NCBI GenBank assembly: GCA_907163375.1
Contig: CAJQUW010007404.1
Location: forward strand, 310,001-374,000
Length of the DNA: 64,000 bases
DNA from: Prostheceraeus crozeri
Lineage: Eukaryota > Platyhelminthes > Polycladida > Euryleptidae
Reading direction: 5' to 3'
A program made the position numbers and the translations under genes. The notes below the pieces were generated by a model that worked only from the letters and a program-made list of their open reading frames with translations, was not told the origin of the DNA and ran no database searches. Position 1 is the stretch's first letter. Every line of letters begins with the position of its first letter. Positions 21,331-34,918 of this stretch are shown piece by piece.

Positions 21331-23095
21331 TCAAATTCATCTTCAGCGAGGATAAGGTCATTCGGAGATAAGCGTCGAAGGGTGATTTACGAGCTGTATT
21401 TACATTGGCCACCACAAAATGCAATATCTTGCTGGTATCTGAATGCAACATTTAAATTAAATATACTTTTATCATGTCAGATCATTTTTTTAGATTCATT
21501 TAATTCATGTGGACGACTCAAATTAATTGATTAATTTCAAACCATGATAAATGTTTCCAAGAAAATGTAAGCTAAACAAAAGAAGAGCGGAATTGTTCTG
21601 TTTGAGAGACAGCTGAAGCGTCTGATGCTCCAATAAGCTCTATACACAAATAATGAGACACGATTTGAATTTGAAACCTTGTAGACCTCAATATTCGCTT
21701 GCCAGCGGACATTGAGAGACGATTGCAATTTTTTTACAGAGTGGTTTATTTGAAAATGACTTAAGCAATCTTTTTATGAAACTCGATCATTCTGAAACTT
21801 CTTACCTTAACAGGTGCAGCTTCCAATAAAAACAACCCAAAACTTCGATCGTGCACCATAGCCATTAAGCAAAATTGACTGTTTGGGTAGGCCTTAACAA
21901 GCACGTTCTGTTACTGTCATGCGGTAGACTATATGGAACAATTACATCTGTTTGATATTTGAAATTTTGGAAATGCATAATTCTGTTCCCTTCTCAAAAT
22001 CGAAAGGAATTACTCTGTTATAGGCGATAATCAAACTAATGCGCAACACAAATTGGAAAAGAGATGTGGTGGCACCCAAGGAAGCCAATATAATGTGGTT
22101 TGTTTGGATTGGTGCTTGTTAACTTCTTCGCTGCTACGCGAAACATTGTAGGCTTATACGAAATTGAATTTGCTGTGTAACATGCGTCATTGTAAGGTGC
22201 CCTTTTAATTACACGAATTCCTCTAGAAAAGTTCCCGAATCGCAGTTAAGCTTCTTGAAAACATTGAATATTTCTTTGTACCAACTATGTGCCTAAAGCA
22301 CAAAATGAACTATTGTTTTCACCTCATTGTCAAAATGTGAAAGCTAAAAGAAAAAAAGTCAGAAGTTAGAGGTTGATCAAACCACACGCTGTCATTGAAA
22401 AAATTCGCCCAATGTTTCACAGGCAGCGTGGAGATAAAGTGACTTCCGTGATTTTCAGACTTCAAAGTACAGTTTGCCTAGTTCTTTCTAAGAATTAACT
22501 TACTACGATTCATCTCAAGATATTACAGAATCAATTTTGTACTATCAGGTTTAACAAAGCTTTTAAATTTGGTGGCTTTCATGTCAATGACAACTAGTTT
22601 CGAGATATCCTATTACACCCAATTTTCCTAAAAAATGTCCAATCCGAAGAGATTTCCTAATCAGGAAGTGGAGCCTTTTCTGACACGCATTCATTAGCGG
22701 GTTCATTATAAGAACGGACAGAATTCGTTTGAAATGGAAGACAAATTTGGAATTCTCATATAAGAGAATAATTAAAAACTTCTTTAGTAGAAAATAGCCT
22801 CATCAGTAGATTTTTCTCTTCAGAGATTCTGGGGAAATGTTAATTTCTAGAGTGAGTGAAATGATGTCTATTTGAAATATTTCATCACGAGTCTTATGAA
22901 TAATACAACAATCGGAATCACGGTGACAGTAGGCCTAAATCAGATTTATGCTTGAATATGATGTCAATTTTAATAAATGACAGCTAATATCCAACCCATC
23001 GGGCGTAGGTCGTCGAGGGAAGTAATGATTGAAATGATGGGTGGGCATCAACACATCAAATGATTTCATCGTGTAAAGTTAGCACTGAGGTGTCA
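21331..23095. other. No gene seen
   Basis: AT-rich sequence between the two copies of the duplicated segment. No supported gene or mobile element. Confidence 0.45.
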
Positions 23096-23099
23096 ATTA

Positions 23100-25020
23100 A
23101 CTGCAATATCTCTGACGCTCGACCTGATCATCATTCAACCTGTTGTCTATTCTGGGCATTGATTGTGTTACTGGAAATTTATGAAATCTGAGTAGTAGCC
23201 TATGGCCTTCGAAGGGTTGCTACATCGTTGTTAAATTTGATGCAAAACCACCGTCAACTTATATTAAGTATAAAAATATGATGTCATACAAAAGAATTTA
23301 TAAACCAAAAGACCTAGCCCCCGTTGTAGTCTATGACAGGGTTGAAACCGGCCGGGTTTATGGCGGCCGGCGTATTCAAAACCGGTCGGTCGAGAATGGG
23401 ACGATGGCTGGCGTCTCTGTATACCGATTGGTTAAGTCTTTGATCGTCAGACATTATTTGGTCAACTTTTCCCATTAGACATTATTCAATTTCCACATAG
23501 CATACGTGAAATGTATAAATGTTAAGCCATCCGGTACTACAGTTACTACATCCGGTACAGTTACCTATTATTAATGTAATATCATGTAATTCAATCATTC
23601 GCACTTTGATATCATGCTTTGTGTGATGAGCAGTAATACGTGTAATCACTTACTAATCTGATGAGTTGCAGGCCAACTTTATAATTTTTGATAATGTTAA
23701 TTGCATTTTTAAAGTCCATCAAACACAAGCAAAACAAATAACCAAAATAATGACCTAAATGGGCATTGATGTTATAATAACATTGATGCAGTAATAAAAT
23801 ATGCATATGTATACATCCCGCCTCCACAAGAAAGCTTTAAGCGTTCAACAAATTCCAAGTTCCAACATAATAAAAGTTTTTCTAGCGATATAAGTTCTAA
23901 GATGAACAATTTGATCGCTGACTGAGTGCTGACGTTACGATATGTTTTGTCTGCGACGTGCAAACTTGATTTATAGTGATTCATTGAAGTGAGATTTACT
24001 TCTTCACTTGTGAGGGAGTTCTAGTGATTTGCGACGTGACTTGAGAACTCTCTCCAATGCAGTTTAAATTCAGATCTTTTGAGTTTACATTGATGACCGC
24101 GAGCCGACGTACAAGAGTCTGGAGCAATGAGCTCGCCAAAGTTTTCATCAATTTTTCATTTCAATGAGAGTCCCAAGACCGAACGGGTTGCTGTACCTGT
24201 AAAACGTCAATCAAAATTTATCGCGTGCAGCTAGCTTATCAAACAATTATCTACGATCCACTGTCAAATGTTCGGGTCGTGTGCCCTAGATTGTATTGAA
24301 ATCCATTACTCATCTGCATCTCTAAGTTCCACGTGTTATATAAACTATCCCTTGTAGTGAAATTCATGCAGGCTAGAATGTATGATTCTGGAAACTTTAT
24401 TTGGATTATCTATTCTGGATAAAGTAGGGTTTGAACTCCATGTATGAGTTGCCGGCAATAATTTTTTATCTCTCTAAAGAACAGTTGACAATATTTTTTT
24501 CAGAGAACACATGTGTAGATACTTTTAAAATTATGTTGCATTTGCTCTAAAATGCTGTGATGACTAATGGAGCAATTTATTAGTCTGAATGTGGTCAACG
24601 GTCGACATAGGTCTAATTAAATTAACCGGTCGGCCGACGACCGGTTCCAACCCTGGTGTCTATGCATAGACTTCTTCTGTTGCCAGGAATAGGATTGAGT
24701 GCAGTCTTGGGAATTCGCGCAGCAAATAGCTGCGATCGTAACTACCAATATGGTTGTGTAAACTTGCCGAGAATTCAAAAGGAATCACAAGAAATATAAC
24801 AGAAAATTGTCAGTCACAGATGCAAACATTTTGAGCCTGCGAGATCAGCAGAGCACAGCCACATGAATTGCATTAAAGTCTATAGGGGTAGGCCTATCTA
24901 AAGTTGTGACAAAGGATAGAAAATGTTGGGGCTGTGAATAACAGCGGTTGCTATGGCAGATATTAAGCACATGATGCACATATTTTGTCGTGCACAACTG
25001 CTCTTAAAATGTGGTCATTT
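23100..25020. repeat. Duplicated segment, copy 2, split by an hAT-like element
   Basis: The outer parts (23100-23336 and 24666-25020) match 20895-21330 in the same order; the middle is the insertion at 23337-24657. A further stretch of roughly 150 bp near 24730-24890 has no counterpart in copy 1. The insertion is therefore younger than the duplication. Confidence 0.55.
23337..24657. mobile_element. Non-autonomous hAT-like element, GGTTGGAACCGG family, copy 1
   Basis: The left end is CAGGGTTGAAACCGGCCG and the right end CGACCGGTTCCAACCCTG, inverted. GTCTATGA (23329-23336) and GTCTATGC (24658-24665) flank it, a 7-of-8 target duplication of hAT length. GGCCGGC/GACCGGT words recur near the ends. 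No transposase is left. Confidence 0.7.
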
Positions 25021-27080
25021 TCAGTATTCAATTAAAATAAGATTCCAAAAACAATCTGAAATTCCTTTCAATTTCACAGTTTAGTGACTGCCGACTGGGC
25101 AGCTGTCTCGAAAGTAGCGGGTTCGAAAATGTTTCTCCCAGAACAATTTTATTAGCGCTCGTGGTCGTTCATAAAGTCCGTTAGAAAAGAGTCGATCACA
25201 TTAAAAGTACATTTTCTATGCCTAAATGTCAGTGAGAAACATTTGAGAAATAAATGACTAGTCATTTTCATGCATCAGATATTTTCATGATGCGTATGGA
25301 ACCGTCATTGAGATATTTTTCAAATGTGTTCTTTTCACAAACAGTGAAAAAGTTTCACTGAGTTTCAAATACATTTTATACATAAACGAACGCACGGTTT
25401 TTGAAACTTTAAGGAAAATGACAGTTCTTGTGTTTATCAAAATATTATTTCCTATGTTTCTGGAATGGACAACTCAGTAATATCCACTCGAAATCAACTG
25501 AAATTTCAAAGTATTACAAAGAGTTAGCTGATCAACTCATCGAATTAGAAATAAGATATTAAATTCACATGAATGATTTTGCATGAATGACTGACCTGAA
25601 TGACTTTCTTGATTCTCCTGTAAATGAGAAAAATTGATTGAGAAAATAATCTCTAATTACACTCAGAAAAGAAACATTATGTTGGATGGATGATGAGTTG
25701 CTGTTGACGCTTGATTGCTATCACATTCGCAAAATTTATCTGGTCAATTATATCAATTGTATTTATTTAAAGAAATCATGTCACGAGAATGCTCATCACA
25801 CTTTTAAACCTTTCTCCATTTCCATATTGCTGAGAAATCCTGATATCAAAAGTTATTTTGGAACATTCTTTTGTTCGCCATTAGTGTAGGAAGTCTATAG
25901 TGCACATAAAACTTGTTATTGTTCCATTCCAGGAAAAAGTTTGAATTCCCTTAAGATTGCTACCGTTTAAGATGACTAGATCAGATAATTCAAATATATA
26001 AGATTAGGATTTTGTTTTCATGATTTCGAAATATTTTGGTACCGTACATTAAACAACTTCAGAAAAATGTTTTCGTTGAATGTTATAGGGAAACTTAATT
26101 CCTTCCATTATGATTAATTAGGGAAACATAAATTCCCAGATGCTTCACTCAAACTTCAAAATGCAGTTAAGATAGAAAATATCAGATATTCAAACCTTTT
26201 AACACAAACTTCTTATCCTCTACACTAAATGATCCGGAAAGTCAATCAATATTATGCAGCAATGAGAAGTTCGATGATGTTCGGCAATTGAACACCACAC
26301 AATGTTTTCATACATCTTTTTTTAAACATCATTATTATCACAGTTCCAAGAGAAAAAATGCTTCATTAAAGTTTGATGATTTTTCATGGATGACCTCTGA
26401 GTGGAACACCTGACCATTAATGTGGGTTGCAAAGGTGGTGGATTAGTGACTGGTCTGCATAGGAGTGAAAAGTCGGTCAGGTCATTGCAGCGAATGGGAT
26501 CTGAGTGCGCTACCTCTTTAATGTAGACACTGCGAGCAGCCGAGATCTGTCGCATAAATCAAATGGCAATTCTTTTGAAATCTACAATGTTGCACCGGTT
26601 CAAAATTACTTCTCACGAAATTTGTCGCAGAAGTAGACCAGACAGAAGAGGTAGTTAAAGTTGGTATTAAAATTGCTTTATCATCGACAACCGGAGACAA
26701 TAAATCATAAAATTACCCAAATCTTGGAATATGAATGACAACTTATAAACAATGTCTGTCAAAGCGGGAATCTCTAATGATTTACCTATTATGCCATCAG
26801 TGACATAAAACATTGCTATATCATCATTAGTCAGTCATAAACATATCATTGTTGGTTTCATGATTATTCGTCAAGATTGATCTAACTTTTTAAGCCGCTT
26901 CCATAGCCTATAAATGTCATGTTCCGATGCAGTTCTAAAACTTTATCCATAATTAAGATCTAAATGTTATGGATTACTGAAAGCAGGATTGGATACGCAC
27001 CTTTGCAGAAATTTCAGCAACCCATGCCCATATTAGTCTGGAGATTTTTCGAAAATGAGACCGTCAGGGAATTATGCACA
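25021..27080. other. No gene seen
   Basis: AT-rich sequence. A short tRNA-like stretch near 25080-25140 contains GGGTTCGAAAA (box B-like) but no convincing tRNA fold. No gene is supported. Confidence 0.4.
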
Positions 27081-27084
27081 TCCT

Positions 27085-27160
27085 ATGGATACCACAAATC
27101 TGAGTTTCTGCCGAGTTCTACCAGGTTCCTCTTCTTGTTATACAGCATAAAATTTACCCG
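27085..27160. repeat. Fragment of the foldback MITE family
   Basis: TTTCTGCCGAGTTCTACCAG and GGTTCCTCTTCTTG match the arm of the element at 37862-38477. Only part of one arm is present. Confidence 0.5.
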
Positions 27161-28000
27161 TTTCAATCGGCTATCGTAAAATTTCTAATCCCACAGTGAC
27201 AGTTAAATTTTATGTTCAAAACTAAATTGGTCAATGTCCTGGCTTGTATTACTTCGATATTTTATAATTCCTGTCAATTATTTATGTAGGTTTTCCTTTT
27301 CATGCTTGTGATTTACAAATTGAGCAATCATACCAATCAATTTGTGATTACAAGAGAAATAGGCTTACAACATGGAAAGTAGGTCACCCAATTAATGCTC
27401 ATTTCTTTAGAAATATCTCTTGTCTCACACATTCGCTTTTTATTGCGTGTAACTGCTTTCAGAGAACATCTTATTAAATATTATCGAGGCATCAGTTCTA
27501 CAAAATCGAATTTGGCTTTGAGTAGCACTCGGATCTAAAATTTCGCATCATACTGGGCCTTATTAAAATCTGTGTATCTAACAAGTCCAATATTCAATAT
27601 GTTCATAAAATTTGGTCACGGTTAAATTAAAGGTTTTTAGTTTCTGTCGTTTTTATATTATTCCAGCATTTTCCACAGTTCCTTTTCAATTCAATAACCT
27701 AATGAATGTGTCGGCAAACTAAAATTTTGCTTTGATGTGTAAAATAAGTAAAATAAATCACTTGTAATGTCGATAATATGTTGTTCGTAAACCTACTAAG
27801 TTGCATGTTCACATCATGCTGAATATAATTGCTGACAGTCACTCAGTTTCTTGAATGTATTCTGAACATTAACATGCGCCAAGGATAGATAGCAGGATTA
27901 TTGGTTCATTTGTATAAATATGCAGTAGCTTTGAGCAAAACGGAATCTTTTCACTGCTTATGGTTGCCAACAGGAGGTTTCTCATTTATCAAATTTTCAC
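27161..28000. other. No gene seen
   Basis: AT-rich sequence without a supported feature. Confidence 0.4.
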
Positions 28001-28177
28001 TCCCTCCTTCTTTCATGCCGGCAAGTAAGTTTGAAAAAACAATTTTTGTATTCGGACGATTCGGGTCCAGACCCTTTATCTTTTAAAGCGTCGATTAATT
28101 AAGAGTCTGAACCCGAAAAGTCTGCGCACAAAAATCACTTTTTAAAAACTTGCTTGACGGCATGAAAGAAAGAGGGA
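28001..28177. mobile_element. Small hairpin MITE
   Basis: The left arm TCCCTCCTTCTTTCATGCCG continues GCAAGTAAGTTT; the right arm reads back AAACTTGCTTGACGGCATG and AAAGAAAGAGGGA. The arms are about 45 bp and the centre holds words such as TTCGGGTCCAGACCC and GAGTCTGAACCCGAA, which also pair. No target duplication was fixed. Confidence 0.7.
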
Positions 28178-29110
28178 ACTTTTCTCTTGTTTCAGTCAGA
28201 ATTACAATCTAGATCTATGCAGTGCATCAATAACAATGTTTCCTTGAGAGTTGGCCTTATTAAGTGTCGGGCCTTATACGGGAGTATATGTGGCAGTGCA
28301 TATTCTCCAGTGTATATTATTTTCCGCTGTGAGTCTGTTTGAGAACTATTCGTCGTTGTGAGGGGATCTGCCGGGAGCAGCTCCAATAGGGTGCGACCAT
28401 TATTTCCATATGGTGAATATCGGGGTTACTCTGGTGAGGAAATAGCTAATCTGTGCATAATTGCATAGGCCTGGAGGGCCGAATATTATGAACTGTGTCT
28501 ACATAGACACTTTCAATGCCAAACGAATAATAACGAATCAAAGAAAGTAATAAAAGCAATAAAGAAATATACATGTAATGTTGGTACATACATGTATTTG
28601 CTGCCGGCATGTTTTTAGAGGGAAATGTAGAGGCAGAAATTTTAAACTGGAGTCATGCGATGTCATTTCGATCGAATGATGCTGAAGTTACGAATAGTTT
28701 CATATTAACTAGCTGTTACTTTTTTATATCAGCAAAAAAATTATTACACATTGTTCAAATAACGCATAATTATCCTGATTTAAGAAGAATTCCATGCTAC
28801 AAAATCAAAAATTGAATTCAGTCATGAAAAATTCAATTCACTCCCAAAATTGATAAGCACAAACAATCTGTCTGATTTTAATGAAATTTCATGAAAAATG
28901 TATGTATGAAATTCAAAATGTCAAAGCGCATATTTCACATCAGAAAACACGTCGTGGAGATGATGACTTGTGACGTGACATGAGAAAACGATTTTAGCAT
29001 GCAGAGTGATGGAACTTAAGAAAATGCAAATCTGTGATGATGAACGAGATGATGCTTATACAGTTATTCATGACTATTCAATGACATATTTCTTTATTTA
29101 TCAAATTTCA
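28178..29110. other. No gene seen
   Basis: AT-rich sequence without a supported feature. Confidence 0.4.
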
Positions 29111-29111
29111 A

Positions 29112-29255
29112 GGGATGTAAACATCACGATATATGTTTCAGCTGTTGGGTCTCATCAGTCGTGGGAAGGCTTGAACCAGCGACGTTGGAGCTAGAGGACG
29201 TGCAAGCTCCTCTATCTGCAAGACCACTGGACCATCTGTTGAGAGCGTAAATTAG
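29112..29255 (-). repeat. tRNA-derived SINE with hammerhead-like tail, copy 1
   Basis: On the minus strand it reads ATGGTCCAGTGGTCTTGC (box A-like), GGTTCAAGCC (box B), then CGACTGATGAGACCCAAC followed by GCTGAAACATATATC. The second copy at 29395-29545 carries the same order. The tail contains CTGATGA and GAAAC, the two conserved blocks of a hammerhead ribozyme, with a poorly pairing stem between them. Confidence 0.6.
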
Positions 29256-29394
29256 CCAGGAAGAGATTGCGCCTCCGAGATTGAGGCGCTTCACACAGAC
29301 GCTACACATTACATGTCAAGACTGAATGTGGCATTAAGTGATTGCAGGAAGCAATCCGCCCTCCACGTGTCTGCGTTAAAGCAATGCCCTCCAG

Positions 29395-29545
29395 GCAAAT
29401 TTAAGTTCTCAACTGATGGTCTGGTGGTCTTGCTAGCACCTCCTTTTAGCTCCAACGTCGCTGGTTCAAACCTACCAACGACTGATGAGACCCAACCGGC
29501 CGAAATATGTCTAGTGATGTTTACATCTGTTGAGATTTGATAAAC
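29395..29545 (+). repeat. tRNA-derived SINE with hammerhead-like tail, copy 2
   Basis: Reads TGGTCTGGTGGTCTTGC (box A, one mismatch to the consensus), GCTGGTTCAAACC (box B, full match), then CGACTGATGAGACCCAAC, CGGCCGAAATATGTC and GTGATGTTTACATC. It faces copy 1 across about 140 bp, so the transcript of this locus could fold back on itself. Confidence 0.65.
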
Positions 29546-29549
29546 TCAT

Positions 29550-32500
29550 CAATTGCCATTGTCTTGATATTTCTTCATGTTTGTGTTTGATAGCGCATAC
29601 TAGTTTGAAAACTCTGTTAATGTTTGATATAATTCAGTGATGATATAGCAGAAATGTTAAACGAAAGTACCCAAATCTCAGCCTATCAAATCGACAGGTC
29701 TAACAGCGTGAGTCGTGGGGTAGAGGCCTACCGGGTTCTCATCTTTTGCATGACAATGTGACATATTGATCATTTCATTTCATTGAACATTTTGTACAAA
29801 ACTAATGTTGTATCTCTTTTCATCTAACTGCATTCGTAAAATAACTATATATTCATCGAATAAACAGTTATGGAATGAATGCATCCAGTACAGATTTCAT
29901 GAACACAATGGAATAATTGAATAGAATGAAACGATTCAGATTCGTCCAGAAATCATCCTAAAGATTATGTAATTCATGTGAATGGCAAATGCAAAAATCT
30001 TTGAAATTTTTAAAAATTTTGGTCCAATTGTGGTTATATATAGTATAAGTCAACTATGTTTCAGTCATTCAATGTCTATTTATAGTTCTATTTCAGGATG
30101 CATGCATGGTCAAATTAAGAAAAAGCTTTTGTGATTTTAGTGGATTTTTGTTTTGAAATTCAATCAGCACTTTTGAAGTGCTATATATTTTTATGTAAGT
30201 AGAGACATGGTAAAATACAAGAATGAAATATTTAATTTTCTGCACCAAATTGATAAATAAGCGCATATTACCAATCTATCTACTTGTACAATAAGAAAAG
30301 ACATAGTGTTCCCGAAATACAGTGCAAAAAAGCATTTTTGACATCCATGAAGCTGCACAAAACGTAACAAGCTGAGAAGCACATTGATATCAGAGAAAAA
30401 GTAGAGTTTATGAGCTGTAAGATGTAGGCGCAGAATATTAACTTACCTATATCCTTTTCTCGAAATTTGACTATCCATGTCTGATATATACATAGAGAAG
30501 ATTATATCAACGGTTTTATTTTTGTAGCATCTACAGTTGTTACAAAATCGTTTAGTAGGCAATGAATAAGCAAAAAATATGAGGCCAAGTGAAAGCTGTA
30601 TACGTGATACGTGAGAAAAATATGGAATCTATTAAGTACGGTACTGAGTTGCATCAACAATCGAATATGTGGCTTCGTTTAGTAGGCCTATTCAACGAAT
30701 GTCAGGAATCCAGTGATGAAACGCGGTCGTCGACGAGAATTTTAGGTGCTATAATAAAATATTGAAACGAGCTGAGTTCAGTCTGAAAGGTATTAGCTGT
30801 ATTTATAACTGCAATTGTATGGTCATCGTCTATCAGCCTTCACATAATGCGTGAGAATCAATTTATGGTCGATGCTCAGTGTTTTACAAGCGGATATGCT
30901 AGGTATGTGATTTAGTTCAATGGCTCATCGGTCTCAAACATTATATGCGCGAGCCCCAGCTGCCTGCTTTTCAGAGGTTGTGTAATTGGCACGTGTGCAT
31001 CATATGTGGCCATCTTTTCTTCTTTGCAGAAGTTACCTCATTGACACGAGCATAAGGCTATACTAGTATACTATGGCTCGAGCGCAGATCCTTCGCGAAT
31101 GTGCAACTTGTCAATATATAAATGGACCGACGTAAAGTTGGCTGTCGTGCTCCATATAGGAAAACAAGAGTTATCCGCAAGCCCTGGTCACAATTTGCGA
31201 TACCTGCAATAATTCCCTTATTGATGATGCAGCCCTAGGGAATTTTGAAACGCAATAAGCATCGTAGCTGATTTTGAATAGGTAAAATCAAAGGGTAAAA
31301 TAGAATAAAATATGTCAGGTATCCCACCATTACATAAAATCATATTCACTTTCTCTGCATCATTAACATCAGCGAAGCAACGTGGAATATCTATGGCTAT
31401 AGCAATACAGATTTAAGGTCTCGTGAGGTGGGATGTCAGTAATTTGTTAACGTATATTCGTTATGCGTAAAGTAAGAAATGAAGACATTGAGAAACGTTC
31501 AACTTGCAGTAATGCAGATATCATGTTCATCCTAAACAATAAAATAAATAAAGCTTGGATATAATTCATACATGTACGAATATATCAGAAAGTGAAAAAC
31601 AAACAGAGCATGCTTAAACTTATAATTCCTTTATTACAAGAAAATCCATTAAGATAATATGACAGCGAAGCGTTGATTGATTAAGAAGACATGAATAAAT
31701 TCAAATCTAACATAGAAAATATTGAGTTGATTTTTTTTATTTCGGAAGAATGATTTCTGTAGGCCTAACTCAATTTTGAAAACTGCGAACATCTAGAAGG
31801 CAATAGCATTTAATGGAATTTTAGTTAGGAGCAATCACTTACCACATATCAAGAATGATCGACCAAATTGGAATGAAAAAACTGATAATCCAATGAAGTA
31901 TCTGAAAAATATTAGAGTTGATGAAACGGCTGGGTGCTCAAAATTTTTATGCTAAGCTAGATTGGCAAATTGACAAAAAGATCCTAAAATGGAACTCCTC
32001 TACTAGATAAAATAATGAAAATAGCGTTGCTAGTGATTTTATGCCCTTGCTATTAACGAGCAAATCAAAACCCAATTTTTTTGAATAAAATGCAATTGGC
32101 AAGAATAATGATTGCAGTTTTTAAGAAGCGAAAAATTGTAATAATGCACCCGCTTCCGCTTCAGCCGTTTATTCCGTTTCGATCTGCAAGGGTTCGACTA
32201 CGGCTGCCAAGAATGCTTTTGGCTTAAATTATTCATGTCTGAAGACATATTTCTGTTCTATGCCCGGGCGTACTGGTACTCAGCACATTTGCATGCCTCC
32301 TGCGATGACGAATTCATGTGCGATGCTTGTGTATTTTATATGTACCTCGCTATTTAATCGGTCACCTTTTTCTCCAAATTGCTAACTTTAGTACTCTGCA
32401 CCAAGACTCCTGTTCATAGAGTAAGACTATAGTAGGTAGAGTTTCGACTCAAAAAGTATCTGTATACAGCGAAAGTTTTTACATGAAAACATTTAGTTTT

Positions 32501-33800
32501 TTCGGAGATTACGTTCCTGCGGTCAAAAAATTATTTGAGCTGTTTTAAAAATGCTAAATTTTGGCGAATTTATGTATTACCAACATGAAGCCCCTTTTGA
32601 GGTAACATGAAACAAGTTGGTTAGAAAAAAGGAATGAATATTTGCTAATAGGCATCTTAATTAAGCGTAAATTAAGCTGATGATCAATGAAATTTTACAA
32701 ACCCATAGTCCGTGCAAGTCTTCAAGAAAAAGTTGAGATCTTATTGAGAGCTTCTTGGCTAATTAATATGTCATATTTTTAATTCAATTTTCAGCGGCAT
32801 GATTTAATGATTCTTAAGGCGTCATCTCTTGAATCTGAATAATTAATATGGATCCATTTGCAAAAAGTTCATTGTGATCAGTTTCTTTGATTACGATATT
32901 TTTCTCTTTCAGTGATAGTTTGTGATATGATGACGCTAAAGAAAATAATCTTATTATAATAAAGCTAGGCTTTTAGTTATGGTAATCCATCGAATTGCTA
33001 ATTTAACAAACTATATTACCTCCTCCAGTTGTTATGATGCATGGAGGATTTGAGGAATACTATTCCTTATTCTGTATTGCTTTCATTATCATTCAAATTC
33101 GTTTACATTTCTCCAAACGTATAAAAACTGCATATCTCACAGGTGGTACTAGGTCTCGACTTGGTCTGGACTCATGTTCATTTAATGAAATCGAAGCTGC
33201 ATACACATTGGGGATTTAATAAATACTGAGTTACCATTCTACCGATTATACTTACTCTATGCTCCTGGTAGAGAAATGATCAACTTAATCTCATTTGTCG
33301 CTGAAGCAGGGATTTTTGAGGCCAGGATAGCAGAAGTAGAACTCATGGTCTGTGCATGCAATGAATACGTCAAAAATACAAGGCCAAGTAGTTGTAACTA
33401 GTAGTTGTAACTCCAAAACGGCTAATCTTAATAAAAGTCACCCGAGAAGGGCGAATTTAGCTGAATCCAATTCAATGTCAATAGCTAATTGACTGTCACA
33501 ACTTCTGATAGATACAGGCCTTTAGCATTTTTATGCACATTCCCTGATGTATTCAAAAACTTTTAGTGATTTTACTCATGAAATCGATCACAACAGTACA
33601 CTGAAATCCACAGTTGATGATATTGAGAGATGTAAACTTGGCCAACTGATGATTCCTGATACTGGAAGAAATCACGACAACGGTTATTCGTGCCTGTTCC
33701 TAATTTTCAACTGAGTATGGATCTCAATATTCAGCTATTCGATTTACACTAACTCAGACGAAAGGTCAGTGCTATACAAAGACCAGCATTGGGTGAATAC
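29550..33800. other. No gene seen
   Basis: AT-rich sequence with only short frames. A box A-like TAGTTCAATGG occurs near 30911 without a matching box B. No terminal repeats or coding homology were recognised. Confidence 0.4.
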
Positions 33801-34188
33801 TATATTTCTTCGAATAGCGGCCGCAGCAGCTATTATACGCATTTTAGGCTGCGACCACTAATCGAGGGTGGCTACACTTCGAGGCGGCTACTACCAAAAA
33901 ATTCCAATTCCGACCCATAGCAAATTTTGAGAAAGCCGTTTAAATGGCGGTATTTTCGATATGATGATGTTGACGACATAACTATTGCATACCCATCGAT
34001 GTAACTTCGCAAAGTCGAACAGACCTAAAATCATGAAATCGAATCGCACTACATAAAAGATGAGTAGCCGGCTCTGATGGCAGCCAATTGTTGTTATTTC
34101 TGTCACAGAAATTGATATCGATAATACAATTTGGACCAACTGAAAGTGTGAATGGCTGGTAATTACCTTATCACTTAGGCATGCTTTA

Positions 34189-34377
34189 GGCCTCAGCCAC
34201 ACTGAAAGCAAAGCAAACACGAGCGTCTCGAGCGTATCAAGCAAAACGTAAGTATGTCCGTAAGGTATTAATCGCTCTGGTTTGCTTTGCTCGCAGTGTG
34301 GCAGTCTACAACTGCTGTAATGGTGACTTTATATTTGCTGCAAAACGCTTGGAAAAGCTCGCAGTGTGGCTGAGGCC
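34189..34377. mobile_element. PIF/Harbinger-like MITE, copy 1
   Basis: The ends GGCCTCAGCCACACTG and CAGTGTGGCTGAGGCC are perfect inverted repeats. TTA lies on both sides (34186-34188, 34378-34380), the 3-bp target duplication typical of PIF/Harbinger. It has 189 bp and no coding frame. A close copy lies at 55386-55584. Confidence 0.85.
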
Positions 34378-34918
34378 TTACACTGGCAGTTCATGTGCTG
34401 TGCAGCAGATGAAGTTTGTCGTAATTCTTCTGACACAGAACATGACGTCAGTGCTGCATTGACAGTTCAGATGCAGTTCAGAGATTAGAATTAAGTCTAT
34501 TTCTTTGCAATGATCTAAAATTGTTGGCCATGCCGAAAGTAGATTATAATTTCAATGAAACTTAATTCAGTCTGCCTCACGGCCTAATGGGCATAGTGTC
34601 GGAACGTTTCGAGTATTCTTCTTCAGCCCGGAATGAATCAAAGTCGGCTCAAGCAAGTTATGTACATAGGTCGTTATCACAAACATATGATGTCCACTGT
34701 TAAGAACATTGCAGCCTGCTGCAATGACAGTGTCATCTGATTGGTTAATTTTCTCCATATTTTGTTCCATGACTCACTTTGGTTGGACTGCAGTAACTGA
34801 CTTGCTTGCTGTCTTGCTGTTCGCAATGTAAATTAGGTGCTGCACATGCAGTTATGTTTCATAGATATGTCTGCTGCGCTTCAATCACGTGACGGGCGCG
34901 TCACTCGTCTGGTGCAAC

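Noticed and set aside
25080-25140. tRNA-like stretch with GGGTTCGAAAA
   Set aside because: Box B-like word only; no acceptor stem or anticodon arm could be paired.
30905-30960. Box A-like TAGTTCAATGG
   Set aside because: No box B at the right distance and no cloverleaf.
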